This document shows, one piece after another, positions 42,726 to 52,575 of a stretch of DNA of 61,966 nt. The notes beneath the pieces are model-generated. The model was not told the DNA's origin, did not search any database, and was given only the letters and a program-made list of their open reading frames with translations. Made by a program: the position numbers and the translations under genes. The DNA comes from Clostridiales bacterium. Its GTDB lineage: Bacteria > Bacillota > Clostridia > Lachnospirales > Lachnospiraceae. How positions within the stretch are numbered: position 1 is the first letter of the stretch; each line of letters starts with the position of its first letter. The DNA lies in assembly GCA_022770525.1 (NCBI GenBank), contig JALEHN010000040.1, positions 1 to 61,966 on the forward strand. The letters are read 5' to 3'.

Positions 42726-44852
42726 TTACTGTTCTTTATTTTCTCTGCGTTCTTCTCTTGGAAGCGCATCTTTTAAGCTGAAGCTGATTCTGCCCATTTT
42801 ATCCTTACCCATGCATTTAACATTGATGATATCTCCGAGACTTAATACTTCTTCAACTTTGTTCACGCGTCTGTGTGCAAGTTTTGATATATGAACCATA
42901 CCTTCCTTACCCGGCGCAAATTCAAGGAATGCACCGAATTCTTTAATACTTATAACTTTACCTTCGTAAATCTTACCTTCTTCGAATTCGGAAACGATCA
43001 TATTGATAATTTTAACCGCTTTTTCAATATTTTCTTTGCTTACACCGCAGATGGATACAGCACCGTCATCAGTAATGTCTATTTTAACATCTGTTTCTGC
43101 AATGATCTGATTGATAACTTTACCTTTCTGTCCGATAACATCACCGATTTTTTCAGGATCAATCATAATCTGGACAATCTTCGGCGCATATTTGCCTACT
43201 TCTTTTCTAGGCTCTGCGATAGCTTTACTCATAACTTCATCCATAATATAAAGTCTTGCTTTTCTTGTACGCGCGATTGCTTCTTCAATAATCGGGCGTG
43301 TAAGACCGTGGATCTTAATATCCATCTGAATTGCTGTGATACCTTTATGTGTACCGGCCACTTTAAAGTCCATGTCACCAAAGAAATCTTCAAGGCCCTG
43401 GATATCTGTCAGTACAATATAATCATCATCTGAAGCTCCTGTTACAAGACCGCATGAAATACCTGCAACCATGGATTTAATAGGTACACCTGCAGCCATC
43501 AGTGACATACATGATGCACATACGCTGGCCTGAGAAGTAGAACCATTGGATTCAAAAGTCTCAGAAACAGTACGGATTGCGTACGGGAATTCCTCTTCAC
43601 TTGGGAGTACAGGCACAAGTGCGCGTTCTGCCAGCGCGCCATGGCCGATTTCACGTCGTCCCGGACCTCTTGAAGGTCTTGTTTCACCAACAGAGTATGA
43701 TGGGAACTTGTAGTGATGCATATAACGTTTTGTTGTCTCAGCTTCATCAAGGCCGTCAACTTTCTGAGCATCGGAAAGTGGTGCCAGTGTTGTAATGTTG
43801 CAGATCTGTGTCTGACCGCGTGTAAACATTGCTGAGCCGTGGACTCTAGGAATCAGGTCAACTTCTGCATCAAGCGGTCTGATTTCTTCAATCTGACGGC
43901 CATCCGGACGCTTATGATCTTTAAGAATCATCTTGCGGACAGTCTTTTTCTGGTACTGGTATAAAGCTTCACCGATTCGCGGAAGCCAATCTTCGTTTTC
44001 CGCAAAATGTTCTTCCAGTTTTTCCTGAATTGCTTTAATATTTGCCTCTCTTGTCTGTTTGTCATCTGTAAATACAGCAACTTCCATTTCTTCAGGAGGA
44101 ACGATTTCTTTGATAGCCTCAAACAGTTCTTCAGGCACGGCAAAACTCTGATATTCATGTTTTGCCTTACCGCATTCTGCAACGATTGTATCAATAAATG
44201 CAATAATCTCCTGGTTGACGCTGTGTGCCGCAAAAATTGCTTCAATCATCTTATCTTCAGGAACTTCATTGGCACCGGCTTCAATCATAATGACTTTTTC
44301 TCTTGTGGAGGCAACAGTCAGTGCAAGGTCAGAAACAGCTTTCTGCGCTGCTGTCGGATTAAATACAAATTCACCGTTCACAAGACCTACCTGTGTTGTC
44401 GCACAAGGACCGTCAAACGGAATATCTGAAATAGAAACCGCGATTGCTGAACCGAGCATTGCAGTAAGTTCAGGTGAGCAGTCCTGATCTACGGATAAAA
44501 CAAGATTTTCAAGTGTTACATCATTTCTGTAATCTTTCGGGAACAACGGACGCATCGGTCTGTCGATGACACGGTCTGTAAGGATCGCATTTTCAGAAGC
44601 CTTACCTTCACGTTTATTAAAGCCTCCCGGGATTTTTCCGACAGCATATAATTTTTCATTATATTCAACATTAAGAGGGAAGAAATCAATACCTTCTCTC
44701 GGTTTATCTGATGCTGTTGCTGTAGAAAGAACTGTTGTATCACCATAGTGCATCAAAGCCGCACCATTTGCCTGAGCTGCCACACGTCCGATATCAACGG
44801 ATAATGTTCTTCCGGCAAGCTCCATACTAAAACGTTTAAAATCTTTTGCCAT
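42726..44852 (-). CDS. pnp: Polyribonucleotide nucleotidyltransferase
   Basis: PNPase degrades RNA 3'-to-5' by phosphorolysis. The 708-residue protein has two RNase PH domains (GKIPGGFNKREGKASENAI early; PLSDAQKV, GVPIKSMVAGISCG later), a KH domain (KIGDVIGQKGKVINQIIAET) and an S1 domain (GKIYEGKVISIKEFGAFLEF). It lies downstream of rpsO, as in many bacteria, and a long hairpin in the leader (44881-44965) may serve autoregulation. AAGGAG precedes the ATG. Confidence 0.97.
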   Translation of the reverse strand: MAKDFKRFSMELAGRTLSVDIGRVAAQANGAALMHYGDTTVLSTATASDKPREGIDFFPLNVEYNEKLYAVGKIPGGFNKREGKASENAILTDRVIDRPMRPLFPKDYRNDVTLENLVLSVDQDCSPELTAMLGSAIAVSISDIPFDGPCATTQVGLVNGEFVFNPTAAQKAVSDLALTVASTREKVIMIEAGANEVPEDKMIEAIFAAHSVNQEIIAFIDTIVAECGKAKHEYQSFAVPEELFEAIKEIVPPEEMEVAVFTDDKQTREANIKAIQEKLEEHFAENEDWLPRIGEALYQYQKKTVRKMILKDHKRPDGRQIEEIRPLDAEVDLIPRVHGSAMFTRGQTQICNITTLAPLSDAQKVDGLDEAETTKRYMHHYKFPSYSVGETRPSRGPGRREIGHGALAERALVPVLPSEEEFPYAIRTVSETFESNGSTSQASVCASCMSLMAAGVPIKSMVAGISCGLVTGASDDDYIVLTDIQGLEDFFGDMDFKVAGTHKGITAIQMDIKIHGLTRPIIEEAIARTRKARLYIMDEVMSKAIAEPRKEVGKYAPKIVQIMIDPEKIGDVIGQKGKVINQIIAETDVKIDITDDGAVSICGVSKENIEKAVKIINMIVSEFEEGKIYEGKVISIKEFGAFLEFAPGKEGMVHISKLAHRRVNKVEEVLSLGDIINVKCMGKDKMGRISFSLKDALPREERRENKEQ

Positions 44853-44880
44853 ATAGATTCTCCTTAAAAATATTTTTGTG

Positions 44881-44965
44881 GGGAACCATCCGAAACTACT
44901 GAAAAATATACCTTTTAACCAGTTTGAGATATACTTTTCAGTGGTCTCGGTAAAACATGGTTCCC
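44881..44965 (-). promoter_or_regulatory. Long stem-loop in the pnp leader
   Basis: GGGAACCAT (44881-44889) pairs with ATGGTTCCC (44957-44965). Inside, the CCGA..AC.ACTGAAAA.TATA block pairs with its partner near 44930-44950, with mostly G-U compatible changes in the minus-strand RNA. It stands about 30 nt before the pnp start. In E. coli a comparable pnp leader hairpin is cut by RNase III and used for PNPase self-control; here that is inference. Confidence 0.65.
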
Positions 44966-45059
44966 GCGTTAAAAATTTCTGGTCAGCAGGAATTTTTGCC
45001 TGCCTAAATTTTTTTAATCATGTTCAGTGTAATTTTCCAATGATTAATACACCACAAAA

Positions 45060-45081
45060 GGGTGGAGAATATACTCCACCC
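45060..45081 (-). terminator. Terminator after rpsO
   Basis: GGGTGGAG and CTCCACCC pair across a 6-nt loop; the minus strand continues with TTTTG. It probably ends most rpsO messages, with some read-through into pnp. Confidence 0.72.
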
Positions 45082-45095
45082 TATATCTGGTATAA

Positions 45096-45362
45096 TTACC
45101 GTCTTAAACCTAACTTTTCAATAATAGCTCTGTATCTTTCGATATCAGTTCTCTTTAAATAGTCAAGTAAACCACGTCTCTGACCTACCATCTTAAGCAT
45201 ACCGCGTCTTGAATGATGGTCTTTCTTGTGAGCTTTTAAATGCTCTGTAAGATCTGCAATACGTGCTGATAATAAAGCGATCTGTACTTCCGGTGAACCT
45301 GTGTCTTCAGGTGTCTTGCCATATTTGGCAATGATTTCTTTTTTCATTTCTGTTGTAATCAT
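45096..45362 (-). CDS. rpsO: Ribosomal protein S15
   Basis: An 88-residue small-subunit protein that binds 16S rRNA helices near the central domain. [41 protein letters not shown] and LLDYLKR are canonical. CAGGAGG precedes the ATG. It is followed by a terminator and then pnp. Confidence 0.98.
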   Translation of the reverse strand: MITTEMKKEIIAKYGKTPEDTGSPEVQIALLSARIADLTEHLKAHKKDHHSRRGMLKMVGQRRGLLDYLKRTDIERYRAIIEKLGLRR

Positions 45363-45446
45363 GTTTTTTTCCTCCTGTTAGATAAATGCCTTGTGCTAAG
45401 ATAAAGGTTGGAGATTCCTATATCCTGGCACAGGTTAAACTCATAC
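45363..45446 (-). promoter_or_regulatory. rpsO leader, possible S15 autoregulatory RNA
   Basis: The ~85-nt leader contains short complementary pieces (CCTGTGC/GCACAAGG, and a GGATATAGG segment). S15 represses its own mRNA through a leader structure in several bacteria. I cannot fold it here, so this is only a possibility. Confidence 0.35.
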
Positions 45447-45452
45447 CTGCAT

Positions 45453-45481
45453 ATTATAGCATAGTGTATTTTTATTGTAAA
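45453..45481 (-). promoter_or_regulatory. rpsO promoter
   Basis: On the minus strand TTTACA (45476-45481), a 17-bp spacer ending in TGC, and TATAAT (45453-45458) make an extended -10 promoter about 90 nt before the rpsO start. Confidence 0.75.
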
Positions 45482-45607
45482 CAATTATTTTAATGAATTT
45501 TATCCAAAAAATCTCGTGGTTATATTAAAATATTTATTGCATCATTTTGCAAAACAAGTTAATATTAATAGCGTATATTCTATAAACCGAAGAAAGAAGG
45601 AAATCAT

Positions 45608-47005
45608 ATGAAACTCTGGGGCGGTCGCTTCACTAAAGAGACAAATCAGCTTGTACATAATTTTAACGCATCTATTTCTTTTGACCAGAAATTTTTTAAA
45701 CAGGATATCGACGGCAGTATTGCCCATGTTACAATGCTTTCAAAACAGGGTATTATCTCTGACGACGAAAAAGCTGTCATTATTTCTGCCCTTAATGATA
45801 TAAAAACCGAACTCCTTGAAGGCACTTTACAGATTGACAGCTCTAGTGAAGACATTCACAGCTTTGTTGAAGCACAGCTGATCGCACGCACAGGCGATGC
45901 AGGTAAAAAGCTCCATACCGGCAGAAGCCGCAATGATCAGGTTGCACTGGATATGAAACTTTATACAAGAGATGAAGTTGTGGAAGTTGATCATCTTTTA
46001 AAACATTTACTGGGCACATTACTTGATATGATGGAGAAAAACACAGAAACCTATATGCCCGGTTTTACACATCTTCAAAAAGCTCAGCCGTTAACACTGG
46101 CTCATCATGTCGGTGCATATTTTGAAATGTTTAAACGTGACCGAAGCCGTCTTAAAGATATCTATAACCGTATGAACTACTGTCCTCTCGGCAGCGGTGC
46201 ACTTGCAGGCACAACATATCCTCTGGACAGAGACATGACTGCTTCTCTACTTCACTTTTACGGACCGACTTTAAACAGTATGGACTCTGTTGCCGACCGT
46301 GATTATATTATCGAGTTTTTAAGTGCATTATCCACGATTATGATGCATTTAAGCCGTTTTTCAGAAGAAATCATTATATGGAACTCCAATGAATATCAGT
46401 TTATTGAACTTGATGACGCCTATTCCACCGGAAGTTCAATCATGCCTCAGAAGAAAAACCCGGATATCGCAGAACTTGTTCGCGGTAAAACCGGGCGTGT
46501 ATACGGCGCGCTGATGTCTATTCTCACAACGATGAAGAGTCTTCCGCTGGCATATAATAAAGATATGCAGGAAGACAAAGAACTTACCTTTGATGCGATT
46601 GACACCGTCAAAGGCTGTATCAGTCTTTTTGACGGCATGATTGCAACAATGAAGATCAATCCCGACAGAATGGCAAAAAGCGCTATGAACGGCTTTACAA
46701 ACGCCACAGATGCTGCGGATTATCTTGTAAAGCACGGCGTACCTTTCCGTGATGCTCACGGCATTATCGGACAGCTTGTGCTTTATTGTATCGATCATAA
46801 CAAAGCACTTGATGATATGAGTCTTGATGAGTTTAAAGCAATATGTCCTGTTTTTGAAAATGACATTTATGACGCGATTTCATTAAAAACATGTGTTGAA
46901 CAGAGAAATACAATTGGTGCTCCGGGCACAAAGGCTATGGCTAATGTCATCGCTATAAACAAAAAATACATGGAAGAAAATGATTGTTTATCTGTAGAAT
47001 CATAA
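45608..47005 (+). CDS. argH: Argininosuccinate lyase
   Basis: Splits argininosuccinate into arginine and fumarate, the last step of arginine synthesis. The 465-residue protein starts [12 protein letters not shown] and has [24 protein letters not shown]-like [11 protein letters not shown], and the signature [21 protein letters not shown] precedes the ATG. It stands alone; argG is not adjacent, and arginine supply does not obviously link to the agmatinase-family gene 4 kb away. Confidence 0.96.
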   Translation: MKLWGGRFTKETNQLVHNFNASISFDQKFFKQDIDGSIAHVTMLSKQGIISDDEKAVIISALNDIKTELLEGTLQIDSSSEDIHSFVEAQLIARTGDAGKKLHTGRSRNDQVALDMKLYTRDEVVEVDHLLKHLLGTLLDMMEKNTETYMPGFTHLQKAQPLTLAHHVGAYFEMFKRDRSRLKDIYNRMNYCPLGSGALAGTTYPLDRDMTASLLHFYGPTLNSMDSVADRDYIIEFLSALSTIMMHLSRFSEEIIIWNSNEYQFIELDDAYSTGSSIMPQKKNPDIAELVRGKTGRVYGALMSILTTMKSLPLAYNKDMQEDKELTFDAIDTVKGCISLFDGMIATMKINPDRMAKSAMNGFTNATDAADYLVKHGVPFRDAHGIIGQLVLYCIDHNKALDDMSLDEFKAICPVFENDIYDAISLKTCVEQRNTIGAPGTKAMANVIAINKKYMEENDCLSVES

Positions 47006-47046
47006 GTTTGTAAAACAGATCTGTTATCACCGGAACTAATAATGCA

Positions 47047-47086
47047 GGCGTGAAAAGAATCCCGCAATAATGATTCTTTTCATGCC
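47047..47086 (+). terminator. Terminator after argH
   Basis: GGCGTGAAAAGAATC pairs with GATTCTTTTCATGCC, followed by TTTTTTG on the plus strand. Its right arm overlaps the 3' end of the convergent XRE gene. Confidence 0.88.
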
Positions 47087-47409
47087 TTTTTTGTTTCATG
47101 AAGTAATTCATCAATATAATGAAATACTTTTTCTCTTTGGCAAATGCTGAGCTTTTGATACAGACGGACCAGCTGACAGACTTCTTCCGAAATTTTCGGA
47201 TCATCGACACAGTCACATCCGCAGAAAAACTGGGAAAGTGTGATTCCATAGGCATGGCAGATTCGTTCCAGCGTAAATAAGGTTGGACTGTTGCCCCTGG
47301 CCATCAGATTGGATATGGTTGACTGTGAAAGCCCTGCTTCTTTAGCCAATCTGTAATCTGTCCAGTTGCGTTCCTGATTCAGCTGGCGTATCCTTTGAAT
47401 AATCTTCAC
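47080..47409 (-). CDS. XRE family transcriptional regulator
   Basis: A ~109-residue helix-turn-helix protein of the Cro/CI group: IIQRIRQLNQERNWTDYRLAKEAGL followed by SQSTISNLMARG and TLERICHAYGITLSQFF. The C-terminal ~40 residues are helical (LVRLYQKLSICQREKVFHYIDEL). I start it at the GTG with GGAGG 10 nt upstream; a longer frame from 47466 lacks a ribosome site. An inverted repeat just upstream may be its own operator. Role unknown. Confidence 0.75.
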   Translation of the reverse strand: MKIIQRIRQLNQERNWTDYRLAKEAGLSQSTISNLMARGNSPTLFTLERICHAYGITLSQFFCGCDCVDDPKISEEVCQLVRLYQKLSICQREKVFHYIDELLHETKKA

Positions 47410-47444
47410 AATGAATCGACCTCCTGCTACTATTTTACTACATC

Positions 47445-47465
47445 TGACTATGGATGAATTAGTCA
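47445..47465. promoter_or_regulatory. Inverted repeat upstream of the XRE gene
   Basis: TGACTA (47445-47450) and TAGTCA (47460-47465) are separated by 9 bp, with further symmetric CATC/GATG outside. It lies about 36 bp before the GTG start, a suitable place for autoregulation. Confidence 0.4.
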
Positions 47466-47545
47466 AAAGATGTGAAGTATATACATCGATTTTTTGGAGT
47501 ATCCATTTTGTGAAGTATCAGCTGCTGTTTTAAGGATAACAAAAA

Positions 47546-47565
47546 CCCCTTGATGGCTCAAGGGG
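47546..47565 (-). terminator. Terminator after mscS
   Basis: On the minus strand CCCCTTGA and TCAAGGGG pair around a GCCA loop, followed by TTTTTGTT, directly after the mscS stop. Confidence 0.9.
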
Positions 47566-47573
47566 GTAAATCA

Positions 47574-48512
47574 TTATTTTTTCTTATCTTCTTCATCAGT
47601 CACAATATTGACATCAAGCTTATCATAAGGAATAATGATGTCGCACTGATCAAAAGTTACTTTAATAAGCTCCTGCAGCTGTGCTTTTAATGTCCAGTAA
47701 TCTTCCGTTTTCACCCAGACACGCAATGTCATATCAATGGCACTTGGATCAAACTTATTGACAAAAGCACTGATTTCATGATCCTGTAAGACAAGGGGAT
47801 GATTTTTTGCCGTGCTCTCCAGTATACCTCGTACTTTTTCAATATTTTCACTGTAATTTATAGAAATATTAAAATCTATCCTTCGTATGGATTCTTTGGT
47901 CACATTGGTTACTGTGCTGTTTGCCAGATTTCCGTTTGGAATAACAACCGAACGGTTATCTACCGTAAGGAGCCTTGTATAAATGATATCAATGGATGTC
48001 ACCGTTCCTTCATGGCCGCTGCTGTCCACAATGTAATCGCCGACAGTAAATGGTTTAAGAATAAGTATAAGAACACCGCCGGCAAAGTTTGTCAGACAAC
48101 CCTGCAGCGATAAACTGATGGCAAGACCTGCAGAAGCAAGCAGTGTCAGAAATGATGTCATCTGAATGCCAAGTGTTGTGGCAATCGTAATAAACAAAAC
48201 AATCCTCAGTATGATTTTTATGATAGCCAGAAGAAAATCTGAAACACTGTCGTCAAGCCTTGATTTGTAAAGCAGTTTTTTGCATGCCTTGCAGATCAGC
48301 TTAATCACATACCAGCCAATCACTGCAACGATGATGCCTGCTAAAAGATTGCTGCCAAGCTCCCGTATCTTGTCACCAAAATATCCAAAAAGTACATTAA
48401 GTCTTGCCGATGCATTGCCTTCTGACGCTGCTTCACTGATCACTTCATTGACAGCAGACACGTCTGTCTCCGCTTCGCCAAGTATAGACATATAAATATG
48501 ACTTATTTGCAT
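47574..48512 (-). CDS. mscS: Small-conductance mechanosensitive channel (MscS family)
   Basis: A 312-residue channel that opens under membrane tension to release solutes on osmotic downshock. An N-terminal stretch with Ala/Glu-rich residues leads to three helices; the pore helix region is ASAGLAISLSLQGCLTNFAGG, followed by the beta domain LILKPFTVGDYIVDSSGHEGTV and VVIPNGNLANSTVTN. The last ~90 residues form the vestibule. GGAGG precedes the ATG at 10 nt. It is a single gene with its own terminator. Confidence 0.9.
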   Translation of the reverse strand: MQISHIYMSILGEAETDVSAVNEVISEAASEGNASARLNVLFGYFGDKIRELGSNLLAGIIVAVIGWYVIKLICKACKKLLYKSRLDDSVSDFLLAIIKIILRIVLFITIATTLGIQMTSFLTLLASAGLAISLSLQGCLTNFAGGVLILILKPFTVGDYIVDSSGHEGTVTSIDIIYTRLLTVDNRSVVIPNGNLANSTVTNVTKESIRRIDFNISINYSENIEKVRGILESTAKNHPLVLQDHEISAFVNKFDPSAIDMTLRVWVKTEDYWTLKAQLQELIKVTFDQCDIIIPYDKLDVNIVTDEEDKKK

Positions 48513-48570
48513 GAAATAAAAACCTCCGATCTGTCAGAACGGCCAAAAGCTTTTGCTATCTCCGTATTCA

Positions 48571-48618
48571 AAAGATGCTGCAAAAAGCTTTTAACAAACG
48601 GCTATTTGCAGCATCTTT
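48571..48618 (-). terminator. Terminator after glgB
   Basis: AAAGATGCTGCAAA and TTTGCAGCATCTTT form a 14-bp stem with a ~20-nt loop; the minus strand continues with T. It lies about 40 bp after the glgB stop. Confidence 0.75.
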
Positions 48619-48658
48619 AGTGTTTTGTCAAATGTCTTATTTGGCAATTACTACAATT

Positions 48659-51145
48659 TTATTTTTTCTTTCTTCTTACAGTTTTCTTTTTAGTGACAGG
48701 TGCTTCTTTCCCGGTTTCTTTTGACTCTTCCAAAGGTAAAGCAGCATCGCTTTCTGTCTTTGCCGTATCAGCAGTAACACTGACCTCTGCCGGTGACGCT
48801 TTAGTGTCTGCTATTTTTGCATCGCTTACCGACGTCTCTTCCACAGCTTTAGTGTCTGCGCTCTCAACAACTGTTTCAGCCATTGTTTCAGTCTTTATTT
48901 TACGAACACGTTTTGCAGGCTTTTTAGCTTCTTCAATTTTTGTACATGTAAAGACAGCACATCCAAGCGGCGGTACTGTAATCGTGATCGAATTATCATA
49001 ACCGTCACACGCAACAGCCTTTGACTGTTTTAACCGTGGATTCTCATTGCCCTGTCCGCCGTAAACAACAGCGTCACTGTTCAGAATTTCTTTAAATTTG
49101 CCTTTAAACGGAACACCAATGGTATGATTTTTACGGACAACCGGTGTGAAATTGCATACAAACAGCAATGTCTCATCTTCTTTTTCTGTCCGGCGTACAA
49201 AAGTAACCATACTTTCATCAGCGGAAATACAGTTGATCCATTCAAATCCTTCAGGATAAGAATCCAGCTTGTAAAGTGCCGGATGGTCAAGATAGAGATG
49301 ATTTAAATCTCTGACATAGTTCTGCATCTGCTGATGACGTTCATTTTCAAGCATAAACCATTCAAGACTCTTATTTTCATTGAACTCAGTAAACTGAGCA
49401 TATTCCTGGCCCATAAATAAAAGCTTTTTGCCCGGATGACCGATCATATAGCCATAAGCCACACGGAGATTAGCAAACTGATTATCATAATCACCAGGCA
49501 TTTTGCCGATCATAGATCCTTTTCCGTGAACAACCTCATCATGGGAAAGTACAAGTACAAAATGCTCGCTGTATGCATAAATCATACTGAATAAAAGCTC
49601 ATTATAATGATACTTTCTGTAGATTGGATCCAGCTTCATATAATTTAAGAAGTCATTCATCCAGCCCATGTTCCACTTGAAATTAAAACCAAGGCCGCCT
49701 TCATCAACCGGTTTTGTAACACCGGCCCATGCTGTGGATTCTTCGGCAATCATCATAACGCCAGGATTTCTCTTTGCCATGATTGAATTTAAATGTTTCA
49801 AAAATTCCATAGCTTCAAGATTTTCTTTGCCGCCATACATATTTGCAACCCACTCGCCGTCATTTTTGCCATAGTCAAGATATAGCATAGACGCTACAGC
49901 ATCCATACGGATACCGTCTGCATGGAACTTTTCAACCCAGTAAAGGGCATTGGCGATGAGGAAGTTTGATACTTCCGGACGTCCATAGTTAAAAATCAAT
50001 GTCCCCCAATGCGGATGCGCGCCCTGTTTCGGATTTAAATGCTCATAAACGCAGCTGCCGTCAAAACGTGCAAGTCCGAACATATCTCTTGGGAAATGTG
50101 CCGGTACCCAGTCAAGGATAACACCAATACCATTCTGATGGAAGTAGTCTACCATATACATAAAATCTTCAGGCGTACCGTATCTTGAAGTCGGTGCGTA
50201 ATAACCGGTGACCTGATACCCCCATGAAGCATCAAGCGGATGTTCCATAACAGGCATAAGCTCAATATGCGTATAGCCCATCATCTTAACATAATCTGTA
50301 AGCATAACAGCAAGTTCACGGTAGTTGTAGAATGTACGGCCGTCTTCTTCGTCAGGACGTTTAAAGCCGCCCAGGTGGACTTCATAAATATTCATCGGTG
50401 CGTCAATACCGATATTCTTTTTACGGTTTTTAATCCACTGGCTGTCGCTCCATTTGAATTTAGTAATGTCATAAATAATTGATGCTGTATCAGGGCGCAT
50501 CTCACTGTAGGTTCCGTAAGGGTCTGCTTTTAATACAACTGTATCCTGGTGTTTTACCTTTATTTCGTATTTGTACTTCTGCCCTGCTTTAAGTCCCGGT
50601 ATAAATAATTCATGGATACCGCTGTCGCCAAGGCACTGCATCGGATGACGTCTTCCATCCCACATGTTAAAATCGCCGACAACGCTGACACGAACTGCTT
50701 CAGGTGCCCATACTGCAAACATGACACCGTCGACATTGTCGATACGTTTAACATGGGAACCAAGCACTTTATATACTTCATAATTGATGCCTGCATTGAA
50801 TTTTGAAATTTCATCAGGATCGATGAGATTTTCAAAAGCATATGGATCGTAGAACTCAGATTTTGAACCATCGTCATATTCGACCATATATTTATATGTA
50901 ATTTTTTTATCAGAATCAATTAATACTGCGTAATATCCGCATTCATCCATTTTAATCATCGGATATTCTTCTTTTGTCTGTACATCCTTTGCTGTTACTG
51001 AAACAGCCGTCGGCATATAAGCCGCAATCAGCAAACCGTCATTCACCAGTTTTTGTCCAAGAATATTATGTGGACGATTGTGCTCAGAATATGCCAGTGC
51101 TTCAATCTCAGGCCACTGCATATATGGATATAATTTGTCGTACAT
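48659..51145 (-). CDS. glgB: 1,4-alpha-glucan branching enzyme with charged C-terminal tail
   Basis: GH13 branching enzyme that makes alpha-1,6 branches in glycogen. Two CBM48-like regions occupy the N-terminal ~230 residues (FAVWAPEAVRVSVVGDFNMWDGR). The barrel has ELMPVMEHPLDASWGYQVTG, GIRMDAVASMLYLDY, MMIAEESTAW and VLVLSHDEVVHGK. The enzyme core ends near residue 735 (VPPLGCAVFTC). A further ~93 residues are low complexity, rich in Ala, Glu, Thr and Lys, ending in a basic cluster (TKKKTVRRKKK). No other glycogen genes are in the window. CAGGAGG precedes the ATG. Confidence 0.94.
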   Translation of the reverse strand: MYDKLYPYMQWPEIEALAYSEHNRPHNILGQKLVNDGLLIAAYMPTAVSVTAKDVQTKEEYPMIKMDECGYYAVLIDSDKKITYKYMVEYDDGSKSEFYDPYAFENLIDPDEISKFNAGINYEVYKVLGSHVKRIDNVDGVMFAVWAPEAVRVSVVGDFNMWDGRRHPMQCLGDSGIHELFIPGLKAGQKYKYEIKVKHQDTVVLKADPYGTYSEMRPDTASIIYDITKFKWSDSQWIKNRKKNIGIDAPMNIYEVHLGGFKRPDEEDGRTFYNYRELAVMLTDYVKMMGYTHIELMPVMEHPLDASWGYQVTGYYAPTSRYGTPEDFMYMVDYFHQNGIGVILDWVPAHFPRDMFGLARFDGSCVYEHLNPKQGAHPHWGTLIFNYGRPEVSNFLIANALYWVEKFHADGIRMDAVASMLYLDYGKNDGEWVANMYGGKENLEAMEFLKHLNSIMAKRNPGVMMIAEESTAWAGVTKPVDEGGLGFNFKWNMGWMNDFLNYMKLDPIYRKYHYNELLFSMIYAYSEHFVLVLSHDEVVHGKGSMIGKMPGDYDNQFANLRVAYGYMIGHPGKKLLFMGQEYAQFTEFNENKSLEWFMLENERHQQMQNYVRDLNHLYLDHPALYKLDSYPEGFEWINCISADESMVTFVRRTEKEDETLLFVCNFTPVVRKNHTIGVPFKGKFKEILNSDAVVYGGQGNENPRLKQSKAVACDGYDNSITITVPPLGCAVFTCTKIEEAKKPAKRVRKIKTETMAETVVESADTKAVEETSVSDAKIADTKASPAEVSVTADTAKTESDAALPLEESKETGKEAPVTKKKTVRRKKK

Positions 51146-51183
51146 GCTATAAAACCTCCTGCGTACCCCTGAATTTTAATAAA

Positions 51184-51224
51184 AGGCAGTTTCTGTGACA
51201 ATGTAAGTCTCTCATTTATCACTG
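51184..51224 (-). terminator. Possible terminator after DUF1015 gene
   Basis: On the minus strand GGCAGTGA pairs with TCAC...ACTGCC, followed by TTTTATT. The stem is interrupted, so this is weak. Confidence 0.35.
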
Positions 51225-51307
51225 CCAGTTCTGCTTTGTATTAAACAAAGTTCTGCCCATAAAAGTATTATACCACTGCATTTATTGGAAGTAAAGAAAT
51301 GGTTTTT

Positions 51308-52546
51308 TTATACTTCAATTTGATGGATAAATAGTCCCGAACGAAGCTTTGGCTCAAACCATGTAGATTTCGGCGGCATCAGCCTCCCGGCATCGGCAAC
51401 GTCAAATAACTGCCCGATTGTTGTCGCATAAGTTGAAAAAGCTATTTTCATGTCAGTTTTGCACCTTCGCTCAAGCTCACCTACGCCCCGGATACCTCCG
51501 ACAAAATCAATGCGATGATCCGTTTTAGGATCCTTAATGCCAAGTACAGGGGCAAGTACAAGATTTTGAAGAACAGAAACATCCAGCTTGTCCACCGGGT
51601 CATCAGGTATGTATGCCGGTTTCAGTTCAAGCCTGTACCATTTTTCTTCAAGATAACATCCGAAAACATATGGTTTTTCCGGCGCAACCGGCGCTGTTTG
51701 GTCTGATATATCAAAGTATGTGCTGATTTCATTAAAGAAAGATTCAACTGTGTGATGATTTAAATCACGGACAACTCTGTAGTAAGGCAATATCTTTAAC
51801 TGATCATCCGGGAAAATCACTGACAAAAAGCTGTTAAATTCTTCATTTCCGTTATATTCCGGATACTTTTTCCTTCTTCTTAATCCGACTTTTACGGCAC
51901 TGGCTGCCCTGTGATGTCCGTCAGCTATGTAAAGAGATGCCATATGGTCAAACTGCGCAGTGATATATTCAATTTGATCTTCATGATCAATAACCCAGCA
52001 TCTGTGTCCGATACCGTCGTCTGATATAAAATCATAAACAGGTGTGCTTTTTTTCACTTCTTCAATGATCTCATCAACCTGCTTTTGTGCATGATACGCG
52101 AGAAAAATCGGTCCTGTCTGTGCGCTGCATATATCAACATGGCGTATCCTGTCCTCTTCTTTTTCAGCTCTCGTATTTTCATGTTTTTTAATCACGTTAT
52201 TCATATAATCATCTACAGAAGCACATGCCACAAGACCTGTCTGAGATCTTCCATCCATTGTAAGCTCATAAATGTAATAGCACGGCTTTTCATCCTGGAT
52301 ATAGACGCCCTGATACATCTGCTCCTTAAGCATGCTTGCCGCTTTCTCATATACCTGCGTACTGTACATATCTGCATTTTCCGGAAACTGCGTTTCCGGT
52401 CTGTCAATATTTAAAAATGACAGTGGTTCTTTTAAAGCCTCTGTGCGGGCTTCGCTTCTGTTAAATACATCATAAGGCAGAGCGGCTGTTTTTGAAGCGT
52501 ATTTTGCTGCCGGACGCCATGCTTTAAATGGTTTTATCTTTGCCAT
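51308..52546 (-). CDS. DUF1015 family protein
   Basis: A 412-residue protein of the DUF1015 family, very common next to serA/serC in Clostridia. Its most conserved piece is the His-rich LYIADGHHRAASAVKVG; other family segments are KPFKAWRP at the start, PYDVFNRSEA and LNIDRPE. The HH in that loop could be catalytic or bind metal. AAGGAGG precedes the ATG. The repeated co-occurrence with the serine pathway suggests a role near serine or phosphoserine, but the function is not known to me. Confidence 0.85.
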   Translation of the reverse strand: MAKIKPFKAWRPAAKYASKTAALPYDVFNRSEARTEALKEPLSFLNIDRPETQFPENADMYSTQVYEKAASMLKEQMYQGVYIQDEKPCYYIYELTMDGRSQTGLVACASVDDYMNNVIKKHENTRAEKEEDRIRHVDICSAQTGPIFLAYHAQKQVDEIIEEVKKSTPVYDFISDDGIGHRCWVIDHEDQIEYITAQFDHMASLYIADGHHRAASAVKVGLRRRKKYPEYNGNEEFNSFLSVIFPDDQLKILPYYRVVRDLNHHTVESFFNEISTYFDISDQTAPVAPEKPYVFGCYLEEKWYRLELKPAYIPDDPVDKLDVSVLQNLVLAPVLGIKDPKTDHRIDFVGGIRGVGELERRCKTDMKIAFSTYATTIGQLFDVADAGRLMPPKSTWFEPKLRSGLFIHQIEV

Positions 52547-52575
52547 AGTTCCTCCTTTACAATGCTTATCATCAG

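Noticed and set aside
44007..44429. A 140-codon plus-strand open frame inside pnp
   Set aside because: It lies wholly inside the clear pnp gene on the other strand, is rich in Cys, Phe and Asn as expected of an antisense frame, and has no ribosome site.
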